From NCBI RefSeq assembly GCF_018919165.1, contig NZ_JAHLQM010000017.1, positions 1 to 54,775 on the forward strand: a stretch of 54,775 bases of DNA, in the 5' to 3' direction. Numbering within the stretch: position 1 is the stretch's first letter; each line of letters starts with the position of its first letter. A program made the translations under genes and the position numbers. Positions 8,282 through 18,416 of the stretch are shown in pieces. The stretch comes from Amphibacillus sp. MSJ-3. Lineage in GTDB: Bacteria; Bacillota; Bacilli; Bacillales; Amphibacillaceae. The notes beneath the pieces were generated by a model, which made no database searches, was not told the origin of the DNA, and saw nothing but the letters and a program-made list of their open reading frames with translations.

Positions 8282-9124
8282 CTACTTTTCAAATAAGTTT
8301 CCGAGGGCTTTCTCATTTCGGTCGATCATTAATTTTTTCCGTTTTTTGAGTATTTCCAATTCAGCCTGAGTTAGTTCTTCCTGTTTAACCTCAATTCCCG
8401 CCTCAATTAAAATTTCCTTCAACTTTACAATTAGATCTTCAACACTTAGTGGTCTACCAATTAAAGTTTCTAAAGCTTCCATTGTTTCAGGTTTAACATG
8501 GGGATAACTGAACCGTGTTTCTTCACCTTTAATGCCTAGTTGGTAAAAATCACGAATTAGCCGGGCACGCGCTTGGTGATCAGCAGTAACCGATAAATAA
8601 ATTTGAATCGCGATCCCATTTCGAATCCGACGTTGAGAAATGCCTGCAAATTTTTTTCCATTGATACTTAAATCGTAATCACCTGGACAATATGAGCCCA
8701 CGACTTCAAAAGCTTCAACTTGATCAGTCCAATCGGCTAACAATGCTTTTATGAGTTGAACCATTCTATGATATCCTTCATGAATACCAATGGAATCATC
8801 ATTCTGCACAACTAGGCTAATATTCAGGACGCCCTCATCTAGTACGACCGCTAGTCCACCCGAATTACGAACAATTACATTAAATCCCTCTTCCTTTAAC
8901 CACTGAGCGGCCTCTGTTAAATGGGGGAGGCGAGAATCGGCAATGCCGAGGACTACAGTATCGGGATGTGTCCAAACTCTAAGCGTTGTTCTTGCCTCAC
9001 AACTATGAATAGATTCAGCTAAAGTATCATCTATTGCAAATGACTCCCAAATTCTTAAATCATACGATCTATGATCAATAAAACGAACTTTATGATTTGT
9101 AAAAATCTCTTGCCAATTATTCAC
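8282..9124 (-). CDS. lipL: Octanoyl-[GcvH]:protein N-octanoyltransferase LipL
   Basis: Transfers octanoyl groups from GcvH to E2 lipoyl domains by amidotransfer, completing lipoate biosynthesis in bacilli. The protein belongs to the biotin/lipoate ligase fold family. GSYCPGDYDLSINGKKFAG holds the catalytic cysteine (about residue 146) and the conserved lysine (about 158) that mark LipL rather than a lipoate-adenylating ligase. RNSGGLAVVLDEGVLNISL is the substrate-pocket segment. The GTG at 9124 gives 280 residues, matching the family; a GTG at 9136 has its Shine-Dalgarno immediately adjacent and is less likely. It adjoins pta as ywfL does in B. subtilis. Confidence 0.9.
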   Translation of the reverse strand: MNNWQEIFTNHKVRFIDHRSYDLRIWESFAIDDTLAESIHSCEARTTLRVWTHPDTVVLGIADSRLPHLTEAAQWLKEEGFNVIVRNSGGLAVVLDEGVLNISLVVQNDDSIGIHEGYHRMVQLIKALLADWTDQVEAFEVVGSYCPGDYDLSINGKKFAGISQRRIRNGIAIQIYLSVTADHQARARLIRDFYQLGIKGEETRFSYPHVKPETMEALETLIGRPLSVEDLIVKLKEILIEAGIEVKQEELTQAELEILKKRKKLMIDRNEKALGNLFEK

Positions 9125-9334
9125 TGCTCTGTCCACTCCTCTTTAAGAATAACCGAATCTATTATATAATGAATGGATATGAGAAGCGAATTTAAAACCT
9201 TTAAATCGTGGAGAGTCTCACATCTTCACCTTGTAAAAATAGAATCGATCAGACCGATACTAACCATCCTCTTTTTTTGGATAAAGGGCAATAGAATTTT
9301 CGGTTAGTTAAGGTGGGAAAGGGAGGGATTGTTA

Positions 9335-10633
9335 ATGACTTATCGTGATCAACAACTTCGTGAGGAAAAAGTCTTCAAAGATCCTGTTCATAGTTACGTC
9401 CATGTCCGTGATCAGGTCATTTGGGATTTGATCGGCACGAGAGAATTCCAGCGCTTGCGTAGAATTAAACAATTAGGAACAACTTTTTTGACTTTTCATG
9501 GAGCAGAACATAGTCGCTTTAGTCATTCCTTAGGTGTGTATGAAATAATTCGTAGAATTACTGACAATTTTTCTGGACGACCAAATTGGAATCCGGAAGA
9601 ACGCCTGCTTTGCTTAACGGCCGCCTTGCTTCATGATCTGGGTCATGGCCCTTATTCACACTCTTTTGAAAAGATTTTTGATTTAGATCATGAGGATTTC
9701 ACTAAAAAAATGATTTTAGGGCAGACAGAAATTAATGCGATTTTAGCAAAAGTTAGCCCTTATTTTCCTAAAAAGGTTGCAGAAGTCATTAATAAAACCT
9801 ATCATAATAAATTAGTTGTAAGCTTAATTTCTAGTCAAATAGATGCCGATCGAATGGACTATTTGCAACGTGATGCATATTATACGGGTGTGAGTTATGG
9901 CCATTTTGATATGGAGCGAATTCTTAGAGTCATGCGTCCACTTCCAGATAAAGTCGTCATTAAATCTTCAGGTATGCATGCGGTTGAAGATTATATTATG
10001 AGTCGCTATCAAATGTACTGGCAAGTCTATTTTCACCCTGTCAGTAGAAGTGCTGAAGTTTTGCTGTCAAAAATTCTCCATCGTGTCAAAGCATTATATC
10101 AAAAACAATATCCTTTTAAGCAAGAGCCAATCCATTTTCTATCCTTTTTTACAGGGGAAATAGCGATTGAGGATTATATAAACTTAGACGAAACGATCGT
10201 GATGTATTATTTCCAAATGTGGATGAATGAAGAAGATCCTATTTTGTCTGACTTATGTCAACGGTTCACTAATCGTCGCTTATTTCAATATACTGATTTT
10301 AATCCGATTAGAAAAATAACTGAATTAAAAGAGCTTACTTATTTATTTGAAAATGTTGGGATTGATCCAGACTACTATTTAGTCGTCGATTCATCATCTG
10401 ATTTACCTTATGACTTTTACCGACCGGGTGAGGAAGAAGAAAGGTTACCGATCTATTTGCAGATGACTGATGGAGAATTGGTAGAGTTGTCACGTGCGTC
10501 TGAAATAGTTGAATCGATTTCAGGTAAGAAACGTACAGACCACAAACTCTATTACCCAGCAGATTTAATCGAACAATTACCCGATCACAAAATAGAAAAG
10601 GGAAGAATAAAGGCTTTACTAGGATTGAAATAG
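9335..10633 (+). CDS. ywfO: HD domain phosphohydrolase YwfO (dNTPase-like)
   Basis: HD superfamily metal-dependent phosphohydrolase, related to dNTP triphosphohydrolases and SAMHD1. The metal-binding set is visible: H of FHGAEHSRFSHSLGVYE, the HD of LLHDLGHGPYSHSFE, and D of SSQIDADRMDYLQRD. The 432-residue length matches B. subtilis YwfO. The ATG at 9335 has GGGAGGG at 7 nt; an in-frame TTG at 9329 overlaps the ribosome site and is less likely. It precedes ywgA by 10 bp, so the two are probably cotranscribed. Confidence 0.9.
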   Translation: MTYRDQQLREEKVFKDPVHSYVHVRDQVIWDLIGTREFQRLRRIKQLGTTFLTFHGAEHSRFSHSLGVYEIIRRITDNFSGRPNWNPEERLLCLTAALLHDLGHGPYSHSFEKIFDLDHEDFTKKMILGQTEINAILAKVSPYFPKKVAEVINKTYHNKLVVSLISSQIDADRMDYLQRDAYYTGVSYGHFDMERILRVMRPLPDKVVIKSSGMHAVEDYIMSRYQMYWQVYFHPVSRSAEVLLSKILHRVKALYQKQYPFKQEPIHFLSFFTGEIAIEDYINLDETIVMYYFQMWMNEEDPILSDLCQRFTNRRLFQYTDFNPIRKITELKELTYLFENVGIDPDYYLVVDSSSDLPYDFYRPGEEEERLPIYLQMTDGELVELSRASEIVESISGKKRTDHKLYYPADLIEQLPDHKIEKGRIKALLGLK

Positions 10634-10643
10634 GAGTGATGAT

Positions 10644-11144
10644 ATGCTACTAAACCATGCGCGTTTAATGCGTTTTTTTGTCGAAGCACAAGATATTGTT
10701 GGACGAAAAAAACTACAAAAAATGATTTATATTTTGAAAAAAACCGGTGTGCCTTTTAATGAGAAATTTGCTTTTCATTTTTATGGTCCATATTCAGAGG
10801 AATTGACCTTGCGCATAGAAGAACTTTGTAATCTAGGTTTTATCATAGAAGAAAAGCAGGATAAAGGGCATTACTCCCAATACCATTATAGAATTAGTCA
10901 AGCTGGTCAACAGTTTCTTGAACAAGCACCGGATGATCTGCCCAACTGTAAGGAGCAAATTGAACTATTAAATAATCAACGCTCCAGATTCCTTGAACTT
11001 GTCGCAACGATGTTATTTTTTGAAGATTTACCACGTCATGAAGTCGAAAAAAAAGTACAAGAAGTAAAAGCGAGTGCAAATTATAGTGAAGAAGAGCTGA
11101 AGGAAGCCTGGCAATTCCTTGACCAACTGCAACAGTTCCATTAA
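10644..11144 (+). CDS. ywgA: YwgA family protein
   Basis: 166-residue soluble protein resembling B. subtilis YwgA. The N-terminal half is a predicted winged-helix-like domain (KLQKMIYILKKTGVPFNEKF, FHFYGPYSEELTLRIEELCN) of the kind also seen in Panacea/SocA-related proteins, followed by a helical tail (RHEVEKKVQEVKASANYSEE). No biochemical function is established. TAGGAGTG precedes the ATG. It follows ywfO closely, as in other bacilli. Confidence 0.8.
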   Translation: MLLNHARLMRFFVEAQDIVGRKKLQKMIYILKKTGVPFNEKFAFHFYGPYSEELTLRIEELCNLGFIIEEKQDKGHYSQYHYRISQAGQQFLEQAPDDLPNCKEQIELLNNQRSRFLELVATMLFFEDLPRHEVEKKVQEVKASANYSEEELKEAWQFLDQLQQFH

Positions 11145-11570
11145 AAGTAAAAGCAGTAAAGTTGGTCCCTTTACTTGTTCGTTAGCGAAAATATCCTGCG
11201 AATAAACTGATTATAAGGGTTCACTCCAATCATAGCCGTGAAATAATCGAATGATAAGTGAGGAGCGATAGCTAATAAAAGTTTGATTGGTCCATCCAAC
11301 TCTCTGTCGGTAATGGAGAAAACCTATTTGGCGAAAGCTATCGGAAAAGTAAAATACCAAAAACCAAGTCCCTCTTTATCAATGTTTTTCGTGTTGATTT
11401 CGGTTGCTATTCCCTACTTTGACTATTAAAAGTAGATAAATATCTTGGCAAAATTGAGATTTCATATTTTAAATTTAAAAGTTCTAAATCTTTTTAGTGG
11501 CCTCACTCAATGAAGGTTCACTTAATAGCAGAATATGTCTATCTACTACTTTACTAAAGGAGATTTTTAA
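11145..11570. other. Gene-free stretch with a degenerate repeat
   Basis: No credible ORF. The right end (11503-11530) reads CACTCAATGAAGGTTCACTT, very close to the right end of the MITE-like family. Near 11419-11440 CTACTTTGACTATTAAAAGT is almost repeated at 38896-38916. I read this as an old, decayed member of the repeat family; a promoter for ywhD may lie in it but none is obvious. Confidence 0.4.
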
Positions 11571-12071
11571 ATGACGAAAGGAAAACAGACCCAACCGTTT
11601 ACGATTATTAAGGATGATTCAACAGATGGTCATGGTGGATTTGGTGTTGGGGCAATTAGTTTAGAAAATGTTTCACCGATAATTATTGATCCAAATGAAG
11701 AACGTGCTTTTATCGATATGGGAGCCATGCATGGGCGAAGCGAAATTGAGCGTCGGGTAAAATTTGTAGCAGATAAGGATCAAGTTCCAAATGGCCTCTT
11801 ATATTGGATTGCATGGATTACCGTAGAGGTCGGCGAAAATGGCCCCTATTATTATGGCGTTACAAGTAGTGAAATGCGGATTGATCGCCCAAATCGTATC
11901 GCTTACAAATCGATGCCAGAACATGTTATGCATTTGGATAAGTCACTTAAGGGACATGTTATTGTAGAACATATGGATGCACCATCACGTCAATTACTAG
12001 GTCATTTTTTACGTGAATATAATGCTCAAATGTGGACAAATAGTCTTGAGGAATTAAAACAAGCCTTTTAG
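11571..12071 (+). CDS. ywhD: YwhD family protein
   Basis: 166-residue soluble protein matching the YwhD family of bacilli. Recognisable segments are FTIIKDDSTDGHGGFGVGAI, IDMGAMHGRSEIERRVKF and EHMDAPSRQLLGHFL. No function is established. AAAGGAGATT lies 8 nt before the ATG. It is convergent with pbpG, with a shared terminator between them. Confidence 0.9.
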   Translation: MTKGKQTQPFTIIKDDSTDGHGGFGVGAISLENVSPIIIDPNEERAFIDMGAMHGRSEIERRVKFVADKDQVPNGLLYWIAWITVEVGENGPYYYGVTSSEMRIDRPNRIAYKSMPEHVMHLDKSLKGHVIVEHMDAPSRQLLGHFLREYNAQMWTNSLEELKQAF

Positions 12072-12075
12072 TGGT

Positions 12076-12118
12076 AAAAGCCAACGATTCAGAAGATATG
12101 AATGGTTGGCTTTTTTAA
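12076..12118. terminator. Terminator between ywhD and pbpG
   Basis: AAAAGCCAACGATTC and GAATGGTTGGCTTTTTT form a near-perfect stem with A/T tails on both sides, serving ywhD and possibly the convergent pbpG. Confidence 0.75.
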
Positions 12119-12172
12119 AAGAGTGGGCTCTTTTACCACGATATAATACTTAGTTGCGGTGAACGGGTAAAC

Positions 12173-14071
12173 TTATTCACCGTGCTGATCGCAATAAAGC
12201 AAGGGCTCAGTTCCCTCAATAAAAAACATGAGTCGACTGACTGGACAATGTTGATCAGTTAATAATCCGGTCTGTGGATCAACATATGCCGCCACGATTC
12301 CCGCTGGAGCGATGAAACTATCACTCCCATTTTCCTGATGCCCAGCCTCAATGGCATCACGCCAGATTAGCTTTGCCACTTGGCTTGAATGAAGGGTTTG
12401 ATTATCATCATAACCTGTCCAAACACCGACGATTAAATTTGGACTATAACCAATCATCCAACTATCCGTATCGGTTGAGCCACTTTTCCCAGCATAATCT
12501 CCACTGAGATCATCACTAATTGATCCGCCGGTTACAGCTAGATAGTTTGATAAATTAGTGTCAAACATGCCTGTTAGTAATTGGTTTAAAATGAATGTTA
12601 TTCGTTCATCCAATATTTGCTCTCCCAAACGGTATTCATGCTGATAGACAATTTCCCCATTAGAGTTGATTATTTCTTCCAGGATAAATGGTTTGACAGC
12701 GTGCCCGCCATTAGCAAAATGACTGTAGGCAGTAATGAGCTCATGAACGGTAAGCGAGGCAGTACCAAGTGCCAGCGCAGGAACAGGTTCTAAATCACTG
12801 CTTATTCCGATTGACCGCCCCCGATCAATTACTTTTTCAGGTGTTAAAAAAAGATGGGTTTTAACCGCATAAATGTTATCACTCACGGCCAAAGCCTGTG
12901 CTAGTGTAATCGTGTCATTAGCATAAAGCTGATTAAAGTTACTTGGTCGATAGTTACTATGGTCATTAAAGGCAAAAGTAGTCGGTTCACTTGTTAACGT
13001 AGTGGCTGCTGTGAAACCATTCTCTAAAGCTGTATAGTATAATAAGGGTTTAAAAGTAGAGCCAACCATTCGATGGGCCTGTGTTGCGCGATTATATTGA
13101 CTCATTTGATAATCGACCCCGCCGATTATTGCCTGGATAGCACCGGTTGCTGGATGTGCCATGATTGCCCCGACTTGTAGATCACCAATATGATCAATGA
13201 CAGATTGGGATAATGCCTCCTGATGTTCCGCGTTGATTGTAGTTCGTAATTGATACCCTGCTGGTAGTGGACCGTTTAAGATCGCTTCTGCTTCTTTGAT
13301 TGCTTGATCGGCTAGATAACCAAACTGTGGTTGCTGAAGTGGTTCTCCAACAATATTTAAAACCTGAAGTTGGGCCAGTTCAGCCTCGGTTGCTGTAATA
13401 AAATTTTCGAGATTGAGAATGGCGAGTACTTTCTCTTGTTGCACTTTTGCGATATCATAGTGATCAAGTGGCGAATAAGCATTTGGGCGATTGGGAAGTG
13501 CCACAAGTAAAGCAATCTCGGCAATTGATAAATCAGGGGTCGATTTACCAAAGTAAAATTGACTTGCTGCTTCGACACCATAAACACCATGTCCATAATA
13601 AATCGTATTCAGATAGCCTTCAAGCAGTTGCTCCTTATCATAGTAATGCTCAAGCCTAATCGCATAAAACGCCTCTTTTAACTTGCGAATCCATGTTTTT
13701 TCATGACTTAAATATAGATTTCGAGCATATTGCTGAGTGATAGTACTTGCTCCTTCTGCCAGATTTCCTTTACGAAGGTTCTTTAAAAAGGCACCACCAA
13801 TTCGTTTTAAATCAAAACCACCATGATGATAAAAGTTTTGATCTTCAACTAGAACGGTTGCATCGACTAAGAGTGGATTTATTTCATCAAGCGACTGCCA
13901 AATTTTTTCACCCTCGGCGTAAACTGTCCCAAGTCGTTCGCCGTTTTGAGCCAAAATGGTAATGGGTTGCTTATTCGTTTCAGGCGCACCTAATATATAA
14001 AGGGATAAGATTAGACTAATAAAACCAATAGAAAGAAGTAAACAAAACCACAAGGCAAGTTTTTTCAACAA
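12173..14071 (-). CDS. pbpG: Class A penicillin-binding protein PbpG
   Basis: Bifunctional peptidoglycan glycosyltransferase/transpeptidase. An N-terminal membrane anchor (LWFCLLLSIGFISLILSLYI) is followed by the glycosyltransferase domain with EDQNFYHHGGFD and GASTITQQYARNLYL. The transpeptidase domain has the SxxK motif in GSTFKPLLYYTA, SxN as SDN, and KSG in place of KTG in AGKSGSTDTDSW. At about 632 residues it fits B. subtilis PbpG (YwhE, PBP2d), a forespore-expressed enzyme of spore peptidoglycan synthesis, and its position next to ywhD supports this. TTG at 14071 (or 14068) has AAGGAG at suitable spacing. Confidence 0.92.
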   Translation of the reverse strand: MLKKLALWFCLLLSIGFISLILSLYILGAPETNKQPITILAQNGERLGTVYAEGEKIWQSLDEINPLLVDATVLVEDQNFYHHGGFDLKRIGGAFLKNLRKGNLAEGASTITQQYARNLYLSHEKTWIRKLKEAFYAIRLEHYYDKEQLLEGYLNTIYYGHGVYGVEAASQFYFGKSTPDLSIAEIALLVALPNRPNAYSPLDHYDIAKVQQEKVLAILNLENFITATEAELAQLQVLNIVGEPLQQPQFGYLADQAIKEAEAILNGPLPAGYQLRTTINAEHQEALSQSVIDHIGDLQVGAIMAHPATGAIQAIIGGVDYQMSQYNRATQAHRMVGSTFKPLLYYTALENGFTAATTLTSEPTTFAFNDHSNYRPSNFNQLYANDTITLAQALAVSDNIYAVKTHLFLTPEKVIDRGRSIGISSDLEPVPALALGTASLTVHELITAYSHFANGGHAVKPFILEEIINSNGEIVYQHEYRLGEQILDERITFILNQLLTGMFDTNLSNYLAVTGGSISDDLSGDYAGKSGSTDTDSWMIGYSPNLIVGVWTGYDDNQTLHSSQVAKLIWRDAIEAGHQENGSDSFIAPAGIVAAYVDPQTGLLTDQHCPVSRLMFFIEGTEPLLYCDQHGE

Positions 14072-14269
14072 GCTCAACTCCTTGAATGGGTAATTGTAAG
14101 ATTTCCTTATCTATTATCACTTTTCCTGGTAAAATTTAAACATAGAATGATGAAAATGAAACGCTAAACGATTTAGAATAAAAATTTGCTTAAATTGAAA
14201 GAAGGGGCTTGAGTTTCTGGCTAAACATTTCTATACTTAGGAATACTTACAGTTTATAAGGATGGTTTT

Positions 14270-14707
14270 ATGAGGTTAGGGAAGTTCTTTGTTAAAATAA
14301 GATTGCAAACAGAAATTAAAGATCAACATGATCGGCAGCAAACAGAACTTACGACAGTTGGACAATTAATCCAAACTGAAAGACAGGCTGTGATTAGATT
14401 TACCGAGCAAATGGATGATCAACCAGATGTACAGACAATGGTTACTGTTAAACCAGAGCAGGTGAACATTAAGCGCTCAGGTGGCGTAGAAATGAATCAA
14501 CAATTCAAACTCGCTCGGACAACGGAAACAATTTATCGCCATCAGTTTGGTTCGATTCGGATGGAAACTTTGACGGAACAGATTCATTTCCAACCCCTTT
14601 TGGCGACTGAAAATGCTGAATTAAGGATTGACTATATAACAATATTAAATGGGGCAGAGAAGCGAGAGCATAAGCTTTTGCTCAAAATTGAGGAGGACAA
14701 GTCATGA
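14270..14707 (+). CDS. ywiB: YwiB family protein (DUF1934)
   Basis: 145-residue predicted small beta-barrel protein of the DUF1934/YwiB family, which has a lipocalin-like fold. Segments [20 protein letters not shown] and [20 protein letters not shown] are typical. Function unknown. The stop overlaps the start of argS (ATG at 14704), so the two are translationally coupled. The ywiB-argS arrangement is conserved in bacilli. Confidence 0.87.
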   Translation: MRLGKFFVKIRLQTEIKDQHDRQQTELTTVGQLIQTERQAVIRFTEQMDDQPDVQTMVTVKPEQVNIKRSGGVEMNQQFKLARTTETIYRHQFGSIRMETLTEQIHFQPLLATENAELRIDYITILNGAEKREHKLLLKIEEDKS

Positions 14708-16374
14708 CAATTGTACAAGATATGCAGGATCTGTTGAAAGCTGAAATAAAAGCTGCCATTATTAAAGCAGACCTTGCGACAGAAGAACAAATTCCAACGA
14801 TTAACTTAGAGAAGCCAAAAGAGAAGGCTCACGGCGATTATGCAACAAATATCGCCATGCAATTAGCGCGGATTGCTAAAAAAGCCCCGAGACAAATTGC
14901 TGAAGAACTTGTTGAACAACTTGATCAGGCAAGTGCGTCGATTACCAAAGTTGATATTGCCGGCCCTGGCTTTATTAACTTTTTCATCGATAATCATTAT
15001 TTGACTCGGTTAATTCCAGTTATTTTAACTGAGGCTGAATCATATGGACGTACACAAGTAGGTCTTGGCGAGAAAGTTCAGGTAGAATTCGTCTCGGCAA
15101 ACCCAACTGGGGATTTACACCTTGGTCATGCTCGTGGAGCATCTGTAGGTGATACATTAGCTAATATCCTAGATGCATCAGGCTTTCAAGTAGAACGTGA
15201 ATTTTATATAAATGATGCTGGTAACCAAATGAATAATCTAGCATTATCAATTGAAGCACGCTATATGCAAGCACTTGGTCATGATTTTCCTATGCCGGAA
15301 GATGGTTATCATGGCAAAGATATTATAACAATTGCAGAAGCATTAATCGATGAATATAATGATGCATTTGTTGAAAAAACAGAAACAGAACGTCGGGATT
15401 TTTTCCGAACCTATGGTTTAAAAGTTGAATTAGCTAAACTAAAAAAAGACTTAGCAGATTTCCGCGTTAATTTTGATCAGTGGTTTTCAGAAACCTCCCT
15501 CTATCAAGAGGATAAAATTAAACCAACTCTTACCTTATTAAAAGAAAAAGGCTACACTTTTGAAGAGGATGGTGCGACTTGGTTTAGAACAACTGACTTT
15601 GGTGACGATAAGGACCGTGTTTTAATTAAAAATGATGGCTCATACACCTATTTGACACCAGATATTGCTTACCACAAAAATAAGCTTGATCGGGGTTTTA
15701 CAAAGTTGATCAATGTATGGGGAGCAGACCATCATGGTTATATTCCAAGAATGAAAGCAGCCATTCAAGCACTTGGTTATGAGAAAGATACACTGGATGT
15801 AGAAATCATCCAGATGGTTAACCTATTTGAAAATGGCGAAAAAGTAAAGATGAGTAAACGAACAGGTAAGGCGGTTACTCTAAGAGAGTTAATGGAGGAA
15901 GTCGGTATTGATGCCATGCGTTATTTCTTTGTCATGCGCTCAAGTGATGCTCACCTGGATTTCGATATGGACCTGGCAAAATCAGAATCAAATGAAAACC
16001 CAGTTTATTACGTTCAATATGCCCATGCTCGAATTTGTACACTACTTAAGCAAGCGGAGGAAAAGGGTTACGAGCTTGATTTAAACTATTCGGCAGGCGA
16101 TTTAATGACAGAAAAGGCAGAGGACTTATTGAAACAATTAGGTGAATTCCCGCAAGTTATTGCAGATGCGGCTGTATCGCGAGCACCACATCGAATCACT
16201 CAATATGTTTATGATTTAGCTTCACTTTTACACAGTTATTATAATGCTGAAAAAGTTCTTGATCCGAAAAACCCTGAGAAGACAAAAGCTCGCTTAGCAT
16301 TGATGCAGGCTGTCAAGATCACCATTGCGAATGCATTAAAGCTAATCGGTGTTCATGCCCCAGATCATATGTAA
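14704..16374 (+). CDS. argS: Arginyl-tRNA synthetase
   Basis: Class I aminoacyl-tRNA synthetase that charges tRNA-Arg. The N-terminal arginyl tRNA-recognition domain (about 1-110) is followed by the catalytic Rossmann fold with the HIGH-type motif HLGHARG and the KMSKS-type loop KMSKRTG. The C-terminal DALR anticodon-binding domain contains [20 protein letters not shown]. 556 residues, the normal length. GAGGAC precedes the ATG. A terminator follows at 16378. Confidence 0.97.
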   Translation: MTIVQDMQDLLKAEIKAAIIKADLATEEQIPTINLEKPKEKAHGDYATNIAMQLARIAKKAPRQIAEELVEQLDQASASITKVDIAGPGFINFFIDNHYLTRLIPVILTEAESYGRTQVGLGEKVQVEFVSANPTGDLHLGHARGASVGDTLANILDASGFQVEREFYINDAGNQMNNLALSIEARYMQALGHDFPMPEDGYHGKDIITIAEALIDEYNDAFVEKTETERRDFFRTYGLKVELAKLKKDLADFRVNFDQWFSETSLYQEDKIKPTLTLLKEKGYTFEEDGATWFRTTDFGDDKDRVLIKNDGSYTYLTPDIAYHKNKLDRGFTKLINVWGADHHGYIPRMKAAIQALGYEKDTLDVEIIQMVNLFENGEKVKMSKRTGKAVTLRELMEEVGIDAMRYFFVMRSSDAHLDFDMDLAKSESNENPVYYVQYAHARICTLLKQAEEKGYELDLNYSAGDLMTEKAEDLLKQLGEFPQVIADAAVSRAPHRITQYVYDLASLLHSYYNAEKVLDPKNPEKTKARLALMQAVKITIANALKLIGVHAPDHM

Positions 16375-16377
16375 TTT

Positions 16378-16405
16378 TAAAAACCGAGCGGTGCTCGGTT
16401 TTTTA
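16378..16405 (+). terminator. Rho-independent terminator of ywiB-argS
   Basis: AAAAACCGAGC, a GGT loop, then GCTCGGTTTTTT. Confidence 0.85.
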
Positions 16406-16761
16406 TGATCTGATTAACTATTTTAAAAGTACTGATTGCTTATCCAAGATCAGGGGACGATCGAATAGCTGGGAATTCTGCTTTTATAAAATAAGCAGAA
16501 AAGAGTTCAATACGCCTTCAGGCAAGTGAATTTACTGGAAACCTTAATGAAAATGCATGCGATTACCGATTTTAATGAGGGAACTGTAACCCACTAATGA
16601 TCTAATCAATACTAAAAGGTAACTTCTGGTTTTCACCTAGCTGTGGTCCTGTACTAAGTGATTAAACAATAGTTTGGAGATGATGTCATCAAAAAGGTAT
16701 TTTATGAGTAAAGTAAAGCTGGAGGGAATGCGTATCTCAACTAACCGATTGGAGAATAAGG
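16406..16761. other. Intergenic stretch, nothing recognised
   Basis: No ORF with a ribosome site, no clear promoter, and no match to the repeat families of this window. A short inverted repeat CTGCTTTTATAAAATAAGCAG sits at 16478-16498. Confidence 0.35.
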
Positions 16762-17784
16762 ATGATAAAAAATATTTCTGACATTCAAAAGAAGAATCAC
16801 TTTTCAGGTACGATATTTGTGAAAACCACCCAGGGTGTGTTGGTAGATGGCAGTTATGGCTATGCTAATCGCTCTGAACGATTAGAGAACAATTCATCTA
16901 CAAGATATGGAATTGCTTCAGGTTGCAAGCTTTTCACAGCGATAGCTATTTGCCAGCTTATTGAACAAGGTAAGCTCAGTTTTGATGCAAAATTAAGAGA
17001 TTGTCTAGAATATGATTTTCCAAATTTCGATAAGGAAATAACCGTCCATCACCTACTCACACATACATCTGGCATTCCCGATTACTTTGATGAAGAGGAA
17101 ATGGATGACTTTGAGCAATTATGGATGATGATGCCTATGTATCATATCCGTCAACTTGAGGACTTTTTACCTTTATTTCAAAAAGCCCCAATGAAGTTGG
17201 CACTTGCGGAAAGATTCCATTACAATAATGCTGGTTATATTTTGCTTGGTCTAATCATTGAAAGAGTATACCGTGATAGCTTTTCTAACTATGTTGAGGA
17301 ACATATCTTTAAACGGGCTGGAATGGATCGATCAGGTTATTTTGAATTTGACCAGCTTCCGGATAATACTGCTCAAGGCTATATTAATCTTTCAGATGGA
17401 AAGTGGAAAACGAATATTTATTCTTTACCAGTAAAAGGTGGTTCTGATGGGGGTGCATTTGTAACGGTTAGTGATATGGCAAAGTTGTGGGATTGTTTAA
17501 TGCGTCATCAATTGTTAGGTAAAGCATATACCCAACGATTATTACAAGATCAAGTTCGGGTTAATGGCGATAGTTATTACGGCTATGGTGTTTGGATTGA
17601 GAAGAAAAATGATGTGATCGTAAAATACCATATCATGGGCTACGATCCAGGTGTCAGTTTCCACTCTGCTTTTTATCCTGAAACGGAAACGTCGATTGTA
17701 GTTTGTTCTAATGAGTCGGAGGGAGCCTACGAGATTTTTCAAGAACTTGAAGCACAAGTAAATAGGTTGAATAAGAATTATTAA
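16762..17784 (+). CDS. Serine hydrolase of the beta-lactamase / DD-peptidase family
   Basis: Penicillin-recognising fold protein (PF00144). The SxxK nucleophile motif is S53-G-C-K56 in GIASGCKLFTAIAIC, and the YxN motif is Y154-N-N156 in FHYNNAGYILLGLIIERV. The family loop HHLLTHTSGIPDYFD is clear. No signal peptide or lipobox, so it is probably cytoplasmic, perhaps an esterase or peptidase. 340 residues. GGAGAATAAGG lies before the ATG. It is absent from this position in B. subtilis and is followed by a decayed gene, so this is a locally acquired or lineage-specific stretch. Confidence 0.8.
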   Translation: MIKNISDIQKKNHFSGTIFVKTTQGVLVDGSYGYANRSERLENNSSTRYGIASGCKLFTAIAICQLIEQGKLSFDAKLRDCLEYDFPNFDKEITVHHLLTHTSGIPDYFDEEEMDDFEQLWMMMPMYHIRQLEDFLPLFQKAPMKLALAERFHYNNAGYILLGLIIERVYRDSFSNYVEEHIFKRAGMDRSGYFEFDQLPDNTAQGYINLSDGKWKTNIYSLPVKGGSDGGAFVTVSDMAKLWDCLMRHQLLGKAYTQRLLQDQVRVNGDSYYGYGVWIEKKNDVIVKYHIMGYDPGVSFHSAFYPETETSIVVCSNESEGAYEIFQELEAQVNRLNKNY

Positions 17785-17873
17785 AACTTTGATTGAAGTT
17801 AGCCGTGTTTAGTATCCGAGTAAAATCCAAATTTGTAGTAAATACTCACTCAGTTATGGTCTTATAGGTGATT

Positions 17874-18275
17874 ATGTTACTTTTTAAAGGAAGTTTTTCG
17901 AATAGAGAAAGTAGTAAAGCAGAATTTAATAAGAAATCAGTAGGGAACGATCCAGTATTTAATGATGATGAAGAATCTGTTGAAGGTGAGGATATGGACA
18001 CGGAGAATGAGACAGGGGCAAATGAACTGACGGATATTGAATAAGGTAATGATGAATAGACAGATCTGGCGTATTTTGAGAAGGCTTTGTCTGATTACTC
18101 AAGTGAAAAAATAGAACATGTCCGTGTTTGACTGCAACTTGGATCCAACCCGGTGATTGAAGAAATAAATGTTCGATTTATTCTAGCTGGTGAACCGGCC
18201 AACCCAAATGATACGATGAGTGCGATTTACCCCGAAGATGTCTTTGAAAGGATTGAAGTGCTTAATATTGAATGA
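17874..18275 (+). pseudogene. Decayed gene of unknown family, three in-frame stops
   Basis: One continuous reading frame of 134 codons runs from ATG 17874 to TGA 18273-18275 but is interrupted by TAA (18042), TAG (18057) and TGA (18129). The first part is acidic (PVFNDDEESVEGEDMDTENE). The last part reads QLGSNPVIEEINVRF and then ILAGEPANPNDTMSAIYPED, which looks like a real folded protein. The preserved frame and good codon use suggest a recently inactivated gene. I do not recognise the family. Confidence 0.5.
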
Positions 18276-18416
18276 GAAACACACTAAAAGTTAAGTGAGT
18301 GAATCACTTTCCATGTGTTTTAATGGATACTTGGTTTGAAAAATAAATAACGTGCATTTTTCAAACGTATACGTTACCATATAAGAAAAATGTTTAAGTG
18401 AGAGGTGTGTTGGCGG

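Noticed and set aside
17874-18275. Recoding (selenocysteine or readthrough) of the three stops
   Set aside because: All three stop types occur in one short gene and no recoding hairpin is evident; ordinary gene decay is simpler.
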